A stretch of 9,012 nucleotides of DNA from Oscillospiraceae bacterium (GTDB taxonomy: Bacteria; Bacillota; Clostridia; Oscillospirales; Ruminococcaceae), in NCBI GenBank assembly GCA_016295145.1, contig JAEDLR010000071.1, forward strand, positions 1 to 9,012, read 5' to 3'. Below are positions 5,911 to 9,012 of this stretch, piece by piece. Every line of letters starts with the position of its first letter. The stretch's first letter is position 1. The notes below the pieces were generated by a model. The model ran no database searches. It worked only from the letters and a program-made list of their open reading frames with translations, and was not told where the DNA came from. The position numbers were made by a program, and so were the translations under genes.

Positions 5911-7736
5911 CGGTTGCCGTTTCCTTTCTTTGACTGGCCGCTTGTTTCGGCAGGCACCAGACAGTGCGCACCGCTGCCAATGAGATCGCGACGGTTTGCT
6001 TTACACAGTGCCGCACGGATCAGAGCATAATTCTCAGGTTTAAAATACTGCAGCATGGCGCGCTGCTCTGCTTTTTCTTTGGCGGTACGGGGAACATAGA
6101 TCGGCTGCAGGGTATAAGGATTCAGGCCCGTATAGAACATGCAGGTTGAGATCGTGCCCGGAGTAGGATAGAAATCCTGCACCTGCTCAGGGCGCAAGCC
6201 CTCCTCTTTCAAAAAGCACGCCAGCGCAATGGCATCCTTCATGGTACTGCCGGGGTGGGAGCTCATGAGATAGGGCACCAGATACTGCTCCATATTCATG
6301 CTTTTGGTTAAACCATAAAAACGCTTCTGGAAGGCTTTATACACTTCAATATGGGGTTTGCCCATGGCATCCAGTACGGTTAAGGAACAATGTTCGGGGG
6401 CTACCTTTAACTGCCCGCTGACATGATAATGGACAAGCTCCTTGAAAAAGCTGTCGTCGCGATCCTCCATCAGATAATCATAACGAATGCCCGAACGGAC
6501 AAAGACACGCTTCACCTTTGGCAAATTGCGCAGCTTACGCAACAGATTCAGGTATTCAGTATGGTCAACGCGCAGATTCTTACAGGGCGTGGGTGCAAGA
6601 CATTTTCTGCCCTTGCACAGACCATGCTCCAGTTGCTTTTCGCAGGAGACATGACGGAAGTTCGCGGTGGGACCGCCCACATCATGGATATAGCCCTTGA
6701 AATCCGGCAGCGTAGTGAGGAGTTTTGCCTCGCTGATCACAGATGCTTCGCTGCGTGTGGCAATTTTCCTGCCCTGATGCAGGGCGATGGAACAGAAATT
6801 ACAGAATCCGAAGCAGCCGCGGTTATGTGTGATGGAAAAACGCACTTCCTCGATGGCAGGCACACCACCCTCTTTTTCATACATGGGGTGATAGGTACGC
6901 ATATAGGGCAATGCATAGACGGCATCCAACTCCTCAGTGGTAAGGGAAAGAGCAGGCGGATTCTGCACAAGCATACGGTCACCGTGACGCTGGATCACTC
7001 GCTTGCCGTAAACTTCATCCTGTTGATCATACTGGATACGACAGGCACGGGCATACGCCTCTTTGCTCTCGCATACCTGCGCAAATGAGGGGCACTCGGC
7101 ACTGCCGATGGGCGTATTAGCAGGTGCGGTCAGATAGCAGGTACCGCGCACATCCGTGATATCACAAACAGGTACACCGTCACGCAAACGGTCAGCAAGC
7201 TCCACAATGCTATGCTCGCCCATCCCAAACATCAGGATATCCGCGCCGCTCTCCACCAGCACAGAGGGCTTGACGGTATCCGCCCAATAGTCATAGTGGG
7301 CAAATCGGCGCAGCGATGCTTCCAGCCCGCCAATCAGAATCGGCACATCGCCGTATATACGACGAAGCATACGACAATACACGGTAACGGCACGGTCAGG
7401 ACGTTTACCGGCTTTTCTCCCGGCAGAATAGGCATCATCGCTGCGCTTTTTCTTGGCAGCAGTGTAATGTGCGACCATACTATCAATATTACCGGCGGTT
7501 ACCAGAAACGCAAGCCTGGGTCTACCAAAGCGTTTGAAATCCTCTTCGGAATGCCAATCGGGTTGAGGCAGTATGGCTACAGAATATCCTCTGGATTGCA
7601 GCACACGAGAAATGATCGCCACACCAAAACTGGGGTGGTCCACATAGGCATCGCCTGTAATATAGACAAAATCCGGCTGCGAGATGCCCTGTGCCTGTAA
7701 TTCAGCAAGAGTTACGGGCAAAAATCCGTTATCCAT
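5814..7736 (-). CDS. YgiQ family radical SAM protein
   Basis: This 640-residue protein belongs to the YgiQ (UPF0313) radical SAM family. Its members cleave S-adenosylmethionine with a [4Fe-4S] cluster; their substrate is not established. The N-terminal part (about 1-200) is the B12-binding-like region of the family: FVYITGDAYVDHPSFG (23-38), LVTAGNIDSMVAHY (78-91), LIGGLEASLRRFAHYDYW (134-151) and LMFGMGEHSI (168-177). The radical SAM core starts with CFGFCNFC (Cys308, Cys312, Cys315), the CxxxCxxC cluster site. It continues through HDVGGPTANF (351-360), a second Cys group (365, 374, 379, 385), VRSGIRYDYL (413-422), LKVAPEHC (443-450), YLMSSHPG (489-496) and QDFYPTPGT (520-528). The last 40 or so residues form a Lys/Arg-rich tail. 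The start has a strong AGGAGG site 8 nt upstream. The gene is 47 nt after ftsK, and its tail overlaps the next gene by 97 nt. Confidence 0.94.
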   Translation of the reverse strand: MDNGFLPVTLAELQAQGISQPDFVYITGDAYVDHPSFGVAIISRVLQSRGYSVAILPQPDWHSEEDFKRFGRPRLAFLVTAGNIDSMVAHYTAAKKKRSDDAYSAGRKAGKRPDRAVTVYCRMLRRIYGDVPILIGGLEASLRRFAHYDYWADTVKPSVLVESGADILMFGMGEHSIVELADRLRDGVPVCDITDVRGTCYLTAPANTPIGSAECPSFAQVCESKEAYARACRIQYDQQDEVYGKRVIQRHGDRMLVQNPPALSLTTEELDAVYALPYMRTYHPMYEKEGGVPAIEEVRFSITHNRGCFGFCNFCSIALHQGRKIATRSEASVISEAKLLTTLPDFKGYIHDVGGPTANFRHVSCEKQLEHGLCKGRKCLAPTPCKNLRVDHTEYLNLLRKLRNLPKVKRVFVRSGIRYDYLMEDRDDSFFKELVHYHVSGQLKVAPEHCSLTVLDAMGKPHIEVYKAFQKRFYGLTKSMNMEQYLVPYLMSSHPGSTMKDAIALACFLKEEGLRPEQVQDFYPTPGTISTCMFYTGLNPYTLQPIYVPRTAKEKAEQRAMLQYFKPENYALIRAALCKANRRDLIGSGAHCLVPAETSGQSKKGNGNRWNAETTHAKGGGGRSRINSAKTHKTRRKSPK

Positions 7737-7744
7737 TGTTTACG

Positions 7745-7750
7745 CCTCCT
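7745..7750 (-). promoter_or_regulatory. Ribosome binding site of the YgiQ-family gene
   Basis: AGGAGG on the reverse strand, 8 nt before the ATG at 7736. It lies in the 47-nt gap after ftsK, the largest gap in the array. I see no convincing promoter or terminator hairpin in that gap, which supports read-through from ftsK. Confidence 0.75.
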
Positions 7751-7783
7751 GATGGGTGATTGGTAAATATCGCAGAATGATCG

Positions 7784-9012
7784 TCACTGGCCCAGATCTC
7801 CGCCCTTGGCAGCAAAACGCAGTTTCCACTCGGTCAGTTCCTGTGGTGACATCAGAACTTTTCTGGGCTTGGCACCCTCAGAGGGACCGATGATACCACG
7901 CTCCTCCATGGACTCCATAATGCGTGCGGCACGGGCATAGCCCAGTTTCAATCTGCGCTGTAAGGCTGTGGTGGAAAGTTGTCCCATATCCACAGCAAGT
8001 TCTGCGGCACGAATCAACAACGCATCATCGCCGGAAAGAGCAGAAAGATCATCATCGTCATCGCCCGGTTTATCGCCTTTGGCAGTAGGAATATTCTGCT
8101 CCACCGCCTCCATAATCTCGCTATCGTAATCTGACGCACTGTTGCTCTTCAAGAAGCTTGTAACCGCCTCGACTTCCGCATCGGAGGTAAAACAGCCCTG
8201 CACACGCTTTGGCTCCCGCCAACCGTTGGGATAAAACAGCAGGTCGCCGTTACCGAGCAGGGTCTCTGCGCCTGAACAATCCAGAATAATACGGGAATCC
8301 TGCGCCGATTTCACGGACATACCGATACGGCTAGGCACATTGGATTTGATAAGGCCCGTAATCACATCCACAGTAGGACGCTGTGTTGCAATAATCAAAT
8401 GAATGCCTGCGGCTCTTGCCTTTTGTGCGATACGGATCACGGCAGACTCAACTTCTTTAGAGGACGCCATCATCAAATCGGCAAACTCATCAATAATAAT
8501 CAAAATCTGCGGCAGCTTTTTCATGCCCTCGTTGCGCTCGGCAATGGCATTGTAGCCCTTCAAATCTCGGACACCGTACTGGGCACACAACGCATAGCGG
8601 CGTTCCATCTCAATGACCGCCCAGTTCAGCGCGCCGGCCGCTTTCTGAGGATTCGTCACAACCGGTATCAGCAGATGAGGAATACCGTCATAAGGGGCAA
8701 ACTCAACTACCTTGGGATCCACCAGAATCAGGCGCACTTCCTCCGGCGACGCATGATAGAGAATGCTCATGATGATCGAGTTGGTACACACCGATTTACC
8801 AGAACCTGTCGTACCTGCGATAATCATATGGGGCATTTTGGCAATATCGCCGAGGATCACATTGCCGTCAATATCTTTACCCACAGCAAAGGTCAGTTTG
8901 CTTTTGGATTCCTGAAATTCGGGAGATTCCAGCAGCTCGCGCAAGGTAACCGTATCTTTTGTATTATTGGCAACCTCGATGCCCACTGCAGGCTTACCGG
9001 GTATCGGTGCCT
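7784..9012 (-). CDS. ftsK: DNA translocase FtsK/SpoIIIE, C-terminal part
   Basis: This is the C-terminal 408 or so residues of a septal DNA pump that moves chromosomal DNA through the division or sporulation septum using ATP. The gene runs off the window end. The frame stays open to the last base and starts with APIPGKPAVGIEV, a conserved internal FtsK segment, so the GTG at 8986 is an internal Val codon. The Walker A motif GTTGSGKS is coded at 8792-8815 and the Walker B LIIIDEFADLM has its Asp codon at 8491-8489. ATQRPTVDVITG and IPSRIG-like VPSRIG follow, then GNGDLLFYPNG. A linker with five Asp in a row precedes the winged-helix gamma domain (from DDALLIRAAELAV to PRKVLM), which reads orientation sequences on the chromosome. 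The membrane domain is not in the window, and FtsK cannot be told from SpoIIIE here. It is the first visible gene of the array. Confidence 0.95.
   Translation of the reverse strand, partial: APIPGKPAVGIEVANNTKDTVTLRELLESPEFQESKSKLTFAVGKDIDGNVILGDIAKMPHMIIAGTTGSGKSVCTNSIIMSILYHASPEEVRLILVDPKVVEFAPYDGIPHLLIPVVTNPQKAAGALNWAVIEMERRYALCAQYGVRDLKGYNAIAERNEGMKKLPQILIIIDEFADLMMASSKEVESAVIRIAQKARAAGIHLIIATQRPTVDVITGLIKSNVPSRIGMSVKSAQDSRIILDCSGAETLLGNGDLLFYPNGWREPKRVQGCFTSDAEVEAVTSFLKSNSASDYDSEIMEAVEQNIPTAKGDKPGDDDDDLSALSGDDALLIRAAELAVDMGQLSTTALQRRLKLGYARAARIMESMEERGIIGPSEGAKPRKVLMSPQELTEWKLRFAAKGGDLGQ

Noticed and set aside
8984..8986. GTG as the start of the FtsK-like gene
   Set aside because: The frame remains open to the window end and upstream codons give APIPGKPA, a conserved internal FtsK segment, so the true start is outside the window.
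1..9012. Mobile element, CRISPR array, phage or defence system
   Set aside because: No transposase, integrase, repeat-spacer pattern, terminal inverted repeats or toxin/defence domain is visible; nearly all sequence is assigned to housekeeping-type genes with uniform style.

Overview
The window looks like ordinary chromosomal DNA from an anaerobic Gram-positive bacterium of the Clostridia, most likely a Ruminococcus-like member of the Oscillospiraceae. This rests on gene content: a V-type (not F-type) ATP synthase, a comEC-like metallo-beta-lactamase gene paired with DUF3006, a YhiN-type flavoprotein next to cmk and plsC, and a Thr-rich, membrane-anchored VanY-like protein. The taxonomic call is inference; no rRNA or marker identity could be computed. 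Essentially every base is explained by genes. I see no transposon, phage gene, CRISPR array, tRNA or rRNA.

Layout. The + strand (1-928) holds the end of a V-type ATP synthase operon: the C-terminus of catalytic-hexamer subunit B, then the complete central-stalk subunit D. A 28-codon ORF of doubtful status follows (941-1027). A strong hairpin at 1102-1139 lies between the two converging transcription units and can serve both.

All remaining genes (1168-9012) are on the - strand and form one tightly packed array. In order of transcription they are: ftsK/spoIIIE (5' end outside the window), a YgiQ-type radical SAM protein, a membrane-anchored ComEC-like metallo-beta-lactamase protein, a DUF3006 protein, a YhiN/HI0933-type flavoprotein, cytidylate kinase (cmk), a PlsC-type acyltransferase, and a VanY-like protein of the M15B family. 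Gaps are at most 47 nt and four junctions overlap (97, 1, 11 and 8 nt), so co-transcription and translational coupling are likely. The genes serve different processes: chromosome translocation, tRNA or metabolic radical chemistry, extracytoplasmic hydrolysis, CMP phosphorylation, phosphatidic acid synthesis and the cell wall. This is a housekeeping cluster rather than a dedicated pathway.

The most interesting point is the last gene of the array. It has the VanY/M15B fold signature and keeps two of the three expected zinc ligands. The first zinc-binding His is Arg and the catalytic Glu before the WH motif is Gln, so it is probably a pseudo-peptidase with a structural or binding role. A second curiosity is the 97-nt out-of-frame overlap between the radical SAM gene and the metallo-beta-lactamase gene, in which both frames encode basic tails.
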